Source: Limnephilus marmoratus (taxonomy: Eukaryota > Arthropoda > Insecta > Trichoptera > Limnephilidae). Taken from it: a DNA stretch of 64,000 nt. The translations under genes and the position numbers were made by a program. The notes beneath the pieces are model-generated. The model ran no database searches. It saw only the letters and a list, made by a program, of their open reading frames with translations, and was not told the DNA's origin. Position 1 is the first letter of the stretch. Each line of letters begins with the position of its first letter. Positions 11,000-19,776 of this stretch are shown piece after piece. Location: positions 8,451,721-8,515,720 of the forward strand of contig OU862928.1 in NCBI GenBank assembly GCA_917880885.1, read 5' to 3'.

Positions 11000-11735
11000 C
11001 TACCCGTCAATATCGGTCTGGCTATCAACAGCGCGGCCGTTCTCGGGAAAACGGGTTAAAATCGTCGATAGTTACGCCTAATATAATAATAATTTATCAA
11101 CCTCCTGAACAAAATCGACAGTTTCCTGCTCTGATATATCGCAAATTACTCGAAAACGTGACAGGTTGTGAGGCGCAACCAAGGCAACCTGTCAACTGAA
11201 ATGCGCCGGCCGCGGCAACTATCACTACGAGTTGCGAGTGACTGGTTGCATCGCCCTTGGCAACTGGTCTTTGAGAAGTTGCCTGTGTGCGTGGCTTTCC
11301 CATCGAAAGCGATTGACTTGCCAACTGGTTTTTTTTCAGTTGCCCAATGAGCGGATGGGATTAGAGACTTCCAAAAATTATGTCAGAGAAGTTTAAATGA
11401 AAAAATATCCGTTTTTAAAACCGTGTTCAGTTATATTACTGGCTATATGAATGTATATATATATTATATAGGCAGTAATTTGTCAGTCCGCCCCCCGCCG
11501 AACCGCCCGAGTTAATCCTGTTAAGTAGAACCGGATCGTTTGAACCGGAAACGGGGGACGATACAACCTCCGCCCCCCCCCTCCTCACCACGACAATAAT
11601 ATTCCTATCAAATTTAAATCTCCCGCCAATTTAACGCTCGGCCATGTTGGTGTCGTGCATTTCTATTTTTGGAATGATTATTGTTCGAAAGTTGGCCGCA
11701 AATATATATACTTGCTTGAATACAACATGTTATAC
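11000..11735. other. Spacer with inverted GTTGCC/CAACTG motifs and C-rich patch
   Basis: Between 11160 and 11345 the motifs GGCAAC, CAACTG and AGTTGCC recur in both orientations. A C-rich patch lies at about 11490-11590. No protein family was recognised in the overlapping short frames. Confidence 0.4.
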
Positions 11736-11925
11736 CTATCGATTCTGCCAAGCTCTCAGTATCGCCCTTTTCACCATTCAGAACCGAAATGTTGCGTGAA
11801 ATGGCTTTACCCGGGTTTTGTGACCAGATCTGATTAGTCAGGCACTTCGCAATATTCCTCTTCCTTTCCCCACCACATTCAGCCTTATAACCCGATCCAG
11901 ATGAGAATTTGCCTTGGATTCCCAC
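11735..11925 (+). repeat. Family A SINE, 3' part, diverged
   Basis: CTCTCAGTATCGCCC, ACCATTCAGAA, GAAATGGCTTTA and GACCAGATCTGA occur in the same order as in complete family A copies (for example 46107-46508). The tRNA-like head is missing. It runs straight into a family B fragment. Confidence 0.65.
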
Positions 11926-11930
11926 ACTCT

Positions 11931-12400
11931 TCATGGGGTGAGGTTTGCCTAGGTTTTGGCAGCGGATGCGTCTACTTTCTGCGTGGCGGGCCGGATCGAG
12001 AGAGATTGGTTGAGGGAGGCCTTTTGACCTCTCCAGCCGGATCCTCTTAGTCCTCTTGCAACACAGTTGCAGGAATGGATTCGTATGTCCATCACTCCCG
12101 GTTACTCTGACCTCAAGATTCCTAACTACCCTCCAAACCTCTTTTCTTTCTCTTCCGTTTCCTTAAAAAGACCCTCCACACAGCATTCCCTAAGATGATA
12201 TAGGCTCCATCATTGCACAAGCATCATTACCGATAAAAAATATTTTTCCAAGTCCTGTGTCCTCAATGTATGCCATTTTAGAACATATCCGGGGCCCTTC
12301 CGAAGTTGGGGTTCTACGAAAAATTTGAAAAATTATTTTCCGAGTCCTGTGTTCTAACAATTTCACAGCATCCCCAAAGATGAAATATTATATCTTAAGG
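11931..12400 (+). repeat. Family B repeat, copy 2, with scrambled tail pieces
   Basis: CATGGGGTGAGGTTTGCCTAGG, GCGGATGCGTCTAC, CTCTCCAGCCGGAT and CCCTCCACACAGCAT mark a head-truncated copy up to about 12210. Pieces resembling the same tail (TTTTCCRAGTCCTGTGT, CAGCATCCCCAAAGATGA) recur to 12400, pointing to local rearrangement. Confidence 0.6.
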
Positions 12401-12404
12401 AACT

Positions 12405-13045
12405 CAACAATATACTACCATTAGAAGCTCGAAGAAGCTCGGCCGATGTACTTTTTCTTCAAAAAATAGCCAGATCCGTCGTAGATTGTCCAGCACTCCT
12501 AGAACGAATACAGATACGAGTTCCAAACAGACGAACTAGATCAGACATGATTCTTAGCCTCCCTCGGTGCAACACTAATTCTAAACAGAACTCTTTCATC
12601 TATCGTGCATCCAACACTTTCAACACACACTATACACAATTTGACATTTTTAACTCTGCACCACACTCCTTAAAATCATACAGACACTCTCTCGATACTC
12701 TACAATAACAATACTTATAGATACCCTCTAATACAACCATCACTCTATAAACTTCCTTTTTTTCTCTCTCTTTTAATTTTTTGTCACGCATATTTTTATT
12801 ACTATACCTCAACTTAACCGATCCCCTCCATCCTACCCCTTTCCTATCCCCACCTAAATAACTCGTAATTCGTCTCTTGAAATGTAATTTTTTATGAGTA
12901 AATATCTCTGAAATAACTACACACTTGTATACAATACCCATGTGGAAACCTCTAATTGGTTCAATTATTGTACTCAATTATTATATACTTTGTTGTTAAT
13001 GTAAACTGTTGGTCTCCCAAATAAATATAATAAAAAAAAAAAAAA
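12405..13045 (+). mobile_element. LINE 3' end, 5' truncated (same family as 32310-33237)
   Basis: Encodes the extreme C terminus of a LINE ORF2: the frame contains LEARRSSADVLFLQKIARSV and continues to a stop at about 12707. An untranslated tail follows, ending GGTCTCCCAAATAAATATAAT and poly-A. The copy at 32310-33237 is nearly identical from LPLEARRSS onward but extends about 260 bp further 5'. Only the region after the reverse transcriptase fingers and palm remains, so it cannot move by itself. Confidence 0.85.
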
Positions 13046-13059
13046 AAAAAACTCATTTC

Positions 13060-13312
13060 ATAATGGGTGTCCCGCGCGCCTGGACGATGTTTATCGATTG
13101 TAGACAAAGTGCCTCGGTACATAACGCTACATTACTCGATCCTCGTGCGCGTATCATGCGCGCCGATCCCCCCCGTAATTACCCCCCCGTACGATTTTGC
13201 CGGTGCTCGTACACGGCGCTACGCGACGGCTGTCGGTTTCAATTTTGTTGCACGCTACCGACGGTGCTGATCGCACGCGACGCGTCGCATTGTGTCTGCT
13301 ACTTATTCGTTT
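13060..13312. promoter_or_regulatory. CpG-rich block upstream of a MADF-like fragment
   Basis: This 250-bp segment is strongly enriched in CG dinucleotides (GTGCGCG, CGCGCC, ACGCGACG), unlike the surrounding AT-rich sequence, and ends just before the ATG at 13327. It could be a promoter/5' leader or an internal part of a DNA transposon. No TATA box was seen. Confidence 0.3.
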
Positions 13313-13326
13313 GACGTTTGACAGAA

Positions 13327-13469
13327 ATGGCGTCGGAACATGAAAGTATTGTTAGATTTGTTCTGAAAGTGGAAAAAAATGTGTGTTTACTAGAATTATT
13401 TAACCAGAAAATGTAAGAAAAGATTTAGTGGAGAAGGCATGGATTGATGTTGGAAAAAAAGTCATTTGA
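13327..13469 (+). pseudogene. MADF-domain-like fragment, frameshifted
   Basis: From the ATG the frame reads MASEHESIVRFVLKVEKNVC. A stop appears after about 29 codons, and a shifted frame continues RKDLVEKAWIDVGKKV. Together these resemble the first half of a MADF (Myb/SANT-like) domain: the helix with V.K..CL followed by the .L...W..V basic helix. MADF proteins are DNA-binding regulators in insects and are also the accessory ORF of PIF/Harbinger transposons. Only one half-domain is seen and the break makes it non-functional as it stands. Confidence 0.45.
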
Positions 13470-14220
13470 CATCGCTTGACATCGTGTTAACTCCACTGCT
13501 GCACGTGAAAAATGATCAAGTTCTGTATATTTCGGGTAGCACCGTGTTCAGCATTAAAGAGTAGTATATCTGCAGGGTAGTTGTGGATGCGTCGCAATCA
13601 TGTTGTTTGTAAGTATCTCCATGAAAGGAGGGCCAAAGAATATATTTTTTATTTCATTTTTGGAATAACTGAATGAGATGACAATTTTAGCGACTGCCAA
13701 ACGAAAATTAGAAATAGAAAAATAAGAAAAAAGATACGGTCCTAGAGCGACTAATGCAGTCCTAATATTGTCTTCGATGATTAAGTACAATTATTTATCA
13801 CTAGCTGGTACCGTTGCGGTATGCGTTGCTATGCCATTTAATAAATTGTTTCTATCTGCGTGTCCTTGTTACGCTGAAATTAAGGGTTGAGTATAGTAGG
13901 GATAATACTGTATGTACTATGGTTTCACCACCAACTTTTCGGTTAAACTGAGCGCCAAAATACTGCTTTTGTGCAGAATTATGCCCGTGGGGAATAAAAA
14001 CATGAAACTTCATCTCAGGAGTGAGCATATGTATGTGATCTCCAGCGTGTTAGGGAATTAAATAACAACAAGTATCTCATTTCCAATTTAAATGTAAAAG
14101 AACGTATATTATTTCAATAGTGTCAGGTACAATAAACGAAACAGAATCTACTCACCCTCAGGGACCGATTGATGTTATACTAACTAGCTAAATTCACAAT
14201 ATTCCTAACAGAACCGCGAC
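13470..14220. other. Spacer, no gene seen
   Basis: AT-rich sequence. Frame 13554-13790 (minus) has no recognisable domain. Confidence 0.45.
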
Positions 14221-14229
14221 TCGTAGTTC

Positions 14230-14400
14230 GCCTCAGGATGATTGGCAGGACCTCCAGCCGATCCTCATCTCGGCCAGTTCGCAACAGGATAATCGGCAGG
14301 ACCTCCGGCCGATCCTCATCTCAACATATCGCAACAGGATAATCGGCCAGTTCGCAACAGGAGGACCAGCAAGACCTCCTGACACCTTCGCAGCAAAGCA
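14230..14400. repeat. Local tandem repeat, GC-richer
   Basis: Blocks of GGCAGGACCTCC.GCCGATCCTCATCTC and TTCGCAACAGGATAATCGGC recur two to three times with about 60-bp spacing, immediately upstream of a family A SINE. Meaning unknown. Confidence 0.6.
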
Positions 14401-14470
14401 GGGCTCCAAGGGAAGTGGAACTCCAAGGGGCGATGTTACGGGGCTTACATAGCAAGCAACGACTTTTGAC

Positions 14471-14890
14471 GACCTCCGTAGTCCAGTGGCTAAGACTCTT
14501 GACTCACATTCCGGAGGTCGCGGGTTCGAACCCGGCATGCGCAATTAAATTTTATTTGATTAATTTGTGTTATTTCACAATTAATTCATTTAAAATAATA
14601 TATAGTATATTTGCGGCATGTTTCAGAGTGGAAGATACTATTAGTATCGCCCTGGTGTAAGACCACCATTCAGAATTGAAACGTTGCTTGAAAATGGCTT
14701 TAGCCGTGTTTAGTGACCAGATCTGAATAGCCAGGTACTTCCCAACCTTCCTCTTCCCCACCTCCTTCCCCTCCCCACTACCTTCAGCCTCACAACATAC
14801 CCCAATTGGGGATGCCATAGTCTCACTGGCTCCAGACGGGAGCAGTTGAGATTCTTGTGCGGTATTCACTGTAAAAAAAAAAAAAAAAAA
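14471..14890 (+). repeat. Family A tRNA-headed SINE, complete-looking copy
   Basis: A tRNA-like head (TAGTCCAGTGG A-box region, GGTTCGAACCC B box) is followed by the family body (TATAGTATATTTGCGG, AGTATCGCCCTGGTG, GAAACGTTGCTTGAAA, GACCAGATCTGAATAG, CAATTGGGGATGCCATAG) and ends in poly-A at 14871-14890. This is the clearest full-length family A copy. Confidence 0.88.
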
Positions 14891-15430
14891 GCAAGCGGGA
14901 CCGTTAGTATTACCGTACGTGTAATTTTTAACACAAGCCGGTGAGCGGAATTATTTTTCTCCACGCGATTAATGAGGCATTCTTATTGTCGGCACCCGAC
15001 AAGTACATTCCGGCGCGTCTCGTGCAGCGTAAATACTATTACCGATCGCCTCGATGATTTTCGGTAAACTTCTCGAATAATACGAACTACCGCGGAGACC
15101 AATCACGCGACATTATTGATTGAAATCTTTGGTGCACTTTCGCATCACGTATCAAAGATCGTTCCACATTAATTTCACGCGCCAATCGACTGAATTTTAA
15201 AACTTCGTCCCTTATAATAAATTAATACTACACGACTGTCACAGCCATGATCTAGCCCAAAAGATCATGCCGGCGAGAGTGGATTCCATTCCCGGACCCG
15301 GAAAAGAAAAAAGCTAACCCCTTCCATAACGACTTGTGTTGCCAGTCCTCCCGTTGTAACTATCAACAATTAATTAACTCAATAGTTCGTGCCGCTAGGT
15401 TCGACGTTATAAAGCAGTGTTCATATTTTA
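14890..15430. other. Spacer, no gene seen
   Basis: Moderately AT-rich, with no convincing frames or match to the other families in the window. Confidence 0.4.
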
Positions 15431-15434
15431 AAAT

Positions 15435-15798
15435 GAGAAAAGGTAATGATTTCAGCACTGCTTCATAACATCCTTTCCCATTCGTCCCGTTACCCTTCCG
15501 CTTCCCCTTCTTCTCCTGCGTCCCATTCCCCTCTCGCGTTCCCACTCCGTCTCCTCCACCTTCCCTCTCCCCACTCCACTCCCCCTCTTTCCCCGTCCCG
15601 AACCCCCCTCCCAAGTTCCCCTCCCCCTTCCCCCCGCCCGCATTCCATACATTCAGTTTTCAAACAGCTATTTTTATATTCAAATTTCACAATGCCTGAG
15701 CTTACCAGAAGTTTTACATTTAGAATTTTTTTTTTAAAATTATTTTTTTTTCTTTCATACAAACCTTCTCCTGACAATAAGGAACACAACAAAAAAAG
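15435..15798 (-). mobile_element. Helitron-like repeat, 3' part (split by hammerhead element)
   Basis: On the minus strand, CCTTATTGTCAGGAGAAGG, AGCTCAGGCATTGTGAAATT and GTTTGAAAACTGAATGTATG, plus a G-rich tract, follow the same order as the Helitron-like element at 3180-3530. The 5' part continues at 16087-16178 beyond the inserted hammerhead element. Overlapping long open frames come from the purine-rich tract. Confidence 0.6.
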
Positions 15799-16086
15799 CA
15801 TTTTCGTTATTTGTTTTTGGGGTGTTGTGCCGTGTTGCGATACCTCCTTCTTTAGCCAACGTTTCGGACATCGTTGCAGTGTCCATCATCAGGGCAGATC
15901 CGGCAGATCCGGTAGATGTGTGATCTACCGGATGTCACATCTACCGGATCTGCCGGATCTGCCCTGACGATGGACACTGCAACGATGTCCGAAACGTTGG
16001 CTAAAGAAGGAGGTAGCGCAACACGGCACAACACCCCAAAAACAAATAACGAAAATGCTTTTGGCCGTGAAAATCTTAAAACCTAT
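15799..16086. mobile_element. Palindromic hammerhead element 1, with target duplication
   Basis: Flanked by CAAAAAAAG at 15790-15798 and 16087-16095. The two halves are inverted copies (GGGGTGTTGTGCCGTGTTGCG ... CGCAACACGGCACAACACCCC), plus an extra right-end CTTTTGGCCGTGAAAATCTT. Each half holds a hammerhead-like motif. On minus, CTGATGA is at 15886-15892 with stem I GCC/GGC (15855-15857, 15893-15895). On plus, CTGACGA is at 15964-15970, GAAA at 15991-15994, stem I 15961-15963 with 15999-16001, and stem II GGAC/GTCC. The element splits the Helitron-like repeat at 15435-16178. Confidence 0.7.
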
Positions 16087-16178
16087 CAAAAAAAGAATTA
16101 TCCAATTTGGTGCAGTCGTTCGTAAGTTATGCGCGTACATACATTTCGGCGATTCATTTTTATTTATATAGAAGAAGA
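16087..16178 (-). mobile_element. Helitron-like repeat, 5' part
   Basis: On minus this reads ATAAAAATGAATCGCCG then GACTGCACCAAATTGGATAA, matching the left end of the element at 3180-3530. A GATAGAAGA microsatellite follows at 16168-16220. Confidence 0.6.
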
Positions 16179-16535
16179 AGATAGAAGATAGAAGATAGAA
16201 GATAGAAGAAGAAGATAGATTAAATACTGAACATTTATATTTACATGAAAACATTACCCTAAGTACGTAAATAGGCTTCTTTCCGTAGAATCATGTAAAA
16301 ACTCACCCTCTGTGTCGAGTACGAAAAACGTAACCTTTTCCCTTACTTACAAAAGTCGGGTACACTGAATACAAAACCAATAGAAGTGTGATTCGAACTG
16401 ATTTAACAGAAAGTTGTTGTCACCAAATCATATTTACCTAAGACCTTTCGGACCTTTTGACTTTTGACCTGTAACAGAACGGTCATTTACGAGAATTTCT
16501 GATAAACTAAAAATTAACTACTTGAATATTAAATT

Positions 16536-16862
16536 TGGGAGGAGATTATGGGTACCACCGTCCCGGGAACCATTTACTGGGGTAATCAACCTCTCGGGAT
16601 AATCAACACCTCTGTCATAGGTCCACCTAAGTGGTTCGCTATGTTTGGTGACTTAGCAGGGTTGCAAGGGTTCATGGAGTGAGGTTTGACTTATGCAGAT
16701 GCGTCTGCCTATCTACTGTCAGTAGGATTGAGATATACTGTTTGAGGGAGGTCTTTGGTCCTCGACCCACCTTGTACCTTGCACCACGGTTGGAGGGATG
16801 AATTCATATGACCGTCACTCCTGGACACACTAACCCCCAGATTCCTTCACACTCCTTGGTGT
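16536..16862 (+). repeat. Family B repeat, copy 3
   Basis: GATTATGGGTACCACCG, GGAACCATTTACTGG, CCACCTAAGTGGTTCGC, TTTGGTGACTTAGCAGG and CTCCTGGACACACTAACC appear in family order. The last third, including the LINE-like tail, is missing. Confidence 0.75.
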
Positions 16863-16892
16863 CGCGAATCTGCGATTCCACTGTATAAATTG

Positions 16893-17138
16893 GCGGTTAA
16901 GTGCTGCAGAGCTATGCAACCTATGCAACCCCCGAAAGACCAGTCCCGAAACTACATTGCTCGCTATGTTATGTGGGATGATATGCACACACTCGCAAAC
17001 CCGATGGATAGTGTCTGTCGATGGTTCAAATGTGGGCTTCTGGAAAATAAGATAAGCCCTGATTGGATAAAGGAAAAAGGACTCACCGTTGCAGATGGAG
17101 CCTCACTGGTCTCCAAGTTGTGGCGTACACAAACTTAA
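16893..17138 (+). CDS. Unrecognised 82-residue open frame
   Basis: The ATG-to-stop frame begins MAVKCCRAMQPMQPP and ends VSKLWRTQT. Composition is less biased than neighbouring AT-driven frames, with well-mixed residues (WDDMHTLANP, WIKEKGLTVADG). I do not recognise a family. It lies just after a truncated family B repeat and has no visible promoter or polyadenylation context. It could be an exon remnant, a transposon piece or chance. Confidence 0.25.
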   Translation, partial: AVKCCRAMQPMQPPKDQSRNYIARYVMWDDMHTLANPMDSVCRWFKCGLLENKISPDWIKEKGLTVADGASLVSKLWRTQT

Positions 17139-17139
17139 A

Positions 17140-17905
17140 TAAAAATTTTGAAATCGTAATATTTCTTATAGAAAAATGTTATGTTATATGCGCCCTGTCT
17201 GAGATGTTAATTTGCACTGAGCTCCAATAAGCGTACTGTCACATTTCCAAAGTTGAGTACTCTCTTGTAACAATTGCCTTTTTTCATGGTGACATTTAGG
17301 ATGGGAACAATAGGTAGGTGGGATAATTTCACATTTCAATTTTGATATTTGCTACCCATAAAGTTTTCGAATGCTTATCTAACCAATCCCAATATATTAT
17401 GCGCGAACATCCCTCATACCTTTATCCTTCTCAGAACTTCCTTTCTTTACTTTCCTTACTCTCGACAGGCCAAGATGCCAAACAGGACGTCCGTAACCGT
17501 GGGGGTCGGCTGATGACCCCATTTTTTTTTTCTAAACTTTTAAACCAAAGAAAACACTTTTTCTTTTTTTGATATATTTTTTTTTGTTTTTTTTTTTTAT
17601 GATTTTAGGCATTACCTACCTATATTTAACAAAATATTTTTTCATGCGATCAACGATTTTTTCACATTTTTTTTAAATGGCATATTATGTATTAATCCTT
17701 TGCGCAGGAATACCTAAAATACTAAAAATATATTTCATGTATTTAAGTAGATATAAGAAGGATAGTTATTTTGGGGTCTACCTTCGGCCCCAGTTGGCTG
17801 CGGGAGGGTTAAAAGGACCCTTCACGCAGTTTCCCCTGAGAAGACACAGGGCTCCGAGGGACACATTTTCTTTAGTGTGGAGGTAATGTAGAAAAAATAA
17901 AGAAA
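17140..17905. other. Spacer with T-rich tracts
   Basis: Poly-T tracts occur at 17520-17680, and the frames at 17342-17886 show no domain. Nothing else was recognised. Confidence 0.4.
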
Positions 17906-17909
17906 AAAA

Positions 17910-18325
17910 AACGAGTGTGCTTTAGACCACACGACTGAAGTAAAACTACAAGACAAACCTCACCCCTTGAACCCAGGTATCTCTGCTAAGTTACCAAACG
18001 TAGCGAACAGGGTGACCTATGACCTAGGGGTGACGTATGACATTGGGGTGAAATATGACCATGGGGTAACCTTCGACCTTGGGGTGACCAACGACCTTGG
18101 GGTGACCTACGACCTTGGGGTGACCATCCTTATCTTTATTCTTATCCTTATCACTCCCCAAGTCAAGCGTGCGAAAAGGCCCGACCGATCGCATCGCCTT
18201 CGATTACCGTTCGCATCAATTACCGTTCACATCACACTTTTCGTAACAATCACCACTTTTCGTAACGCATTCACCAGCTTACCCCCCAAGTCGAGCGTGC
18301 ATAAAGAAGTTTTACTTCAAAAAGA
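17910..18325 (+). repeat. Repeat family C, copy with family B piece and minisatellite inside
   Basis: Left end ACGAGTGTGCTTTAGACC with CTGAAGTAAAACT, right end CCAAGTCGAGCGTGC and AAGAAGTTTTACTTC. Between them lie a reverse piece of family B (17953-18011) and an 18-bp minisatellite (18012-18125). The frame at 17967-18377 only translates the minisatellite. Confidence 0.65.
18012..18125 (+). repeat. 18-bp minisatellite, about 6.3 units
   Basis: Units of GTGACCTACGACCTTGGG type repeat every 18 bp from 18012. The first unit continues directly from a family B fragment whose own sequence contains CTTGGGGTGACCTATGG. A second array of the same unit is at 58983-59180, in opposite orientation. Confidence 0.9.
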
Positions 18326-18329
18326 AAGA

Positions 18330-18680
18330 AAAAAACGGGTTCACGGAAAGGCCCATAACCCACATATGTCTGTTTAGGCTGTTCAGTGGGCAGTGGCTAG
18401 TGGCTAGTGGCTAGTGGCGGGGTAGACGCCGCTTGTAAATGGCTGTGACCTGGATAGAAGCTTATCTTCGGTACAATGGAACCCAGATTATATTAAGGTA
18501 CTATACGAGTATAAATCACATTTGTCACGGCCGACCTTTGCCACTAAAAGGCACCCACTACTTGTTAATTAGCGTAAAGGCTCCTTCAGAACAGCCAAGT
18601 TTTTAGTAACTAAACGTGTCAGAACACCATAAATTTAGTTGAATAGTTTAGTCGGTGGTTTAGTATTTTATAATTTTTAA
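18330..18680. other. Spacer, short GTGGCTA direct repeat
   Basis: A short tandem of GTGGCTA units is at 18390-18415. No gene was seen. Confidence 0.4.
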
Positions 18681-19005
18681 AGGTGGGTATGGGTACTCTC
18701 ACCCTGGGAACCATTTATTTTGATAATTTTTGAGGTGAGGTTATTAGAGTTGATAATAACCTCACCCAGATCTCTCCAGCCGGACTCAAACGGAATGTTA
18801 AACCATTGGCTTGCACCGCAGAGGAAGGGATGGATTCATACGTTAACACATTAACCCTCAAATTCCACCCCTTAACCTTTTTCATTCCCAAAACTTCCCC
18901 ACCTTCCTTTCTCTAAAAAAACTCCCCAGACAACATCTCCAAAGATGACATGGCTCTAAGGGTAATTTTCCTCAAGGTCTCCTGTGTGGAGCTGATGTAC
19001 AAAAA
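18681..19005 (+). repeat. Family B repeat, copy 4, internally deleted
   Basis: Head (GGTGGGTATGGGTAC, GGGAACCATTTATT) is joined after a deletion to CTCTCCAGCCGGACTC and the complete tail (CAACATCTCCAAAGATGACA, TTTTCCTCAAGG, GTGTGGAGCTGATGTA). Confidence 0.75.
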
Positions 19006-19720
19006 AAGTAGAGTCAATTCATTTTGTTCTATTTTTTTAGTCGAGTAGCGCTCCCCACCATGTGTCATACATAGCTACATAGCTCACCGGTTCAACCACT
19101 AAACAAATCCGAACCCGTTGTTTTAGAGAGTTCATTGGTAGCCGCAGAAATGTCATCTCGTTGGAGCGAAGATGCTACTCTAAAATAATTTCATTTTTTC
19201 TATTATTAATCCATTTTGGTATCCATAGTTTCTTTACTTTCTTCTTACTAATTTCTTCTTCCACCTCTTCTAAAATGTACATTACAATCAGGTTAATTAA
19301 TTAGCCTATTTAGTTAATCGCGTCGCAGCCCGTTCATCTTGCAATGCGCCACTCACTAATGTACTCTACTCGACCGTAATGTGAGTGCTTTTCGGCCAGT
19401 CAAGTGGCGAGCTACTGGCCACTCGACGAAACTACTAGCCTAGTCCGAACAAGCTTTAAGAGTCTATTTTCAAACTCCAATATTTACTAATTCTGATTAC
19501 TGTCTTTTTTAAAGTATTAGATACTGTTTTATTCACAATTTTATAAAAAAAATATCTAGGTACCTCTACCTTTATCTACTTTATTTTTATGGAAGTCATG
19601 TTTAGTATCTAATGTTACTTATTTTGAATATTTTATTTTTTTAAATTGTAATATAAAGAATGTGGGCACATTATTTATTCATACACATTTTACAAAATAT
19701 TATATTTAATACACATTGGT
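19005..19720. other. AT-rich spacer, no gene seen
   Basis: Only short chance frames. A small direct repeat CGAGCTACTGGCCACTCG lies near 19408-19425. Confidence 0.4.
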
Positions 19721-19723
19721 CAT

Positions 19724-19776
19724 CAATTTCGGGGGTGGGGGTGGGTACCGCCGCCCCGGGAACCATTTATTGGATA
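19724..19776 (+). repeat. Family B head fragment fused to a LINE
   Basis: GGGGTGGGTACCGCCGCCCC and GGGAACCATTTATTGGAT match the first 50 bp of family B. The sequence switches at about 19777 to LINE coding sequence, so the junction marks an insertion or template switch. Confidence 0.65.

Noticed and set aside
15446..15967. 173-codon plus frame and several minus frames
   Set aside because: The plus frame is dominated by a pyrimidine-rich serine/proline tract of a Helitron-like repeat and runs into an inserted palindrome.
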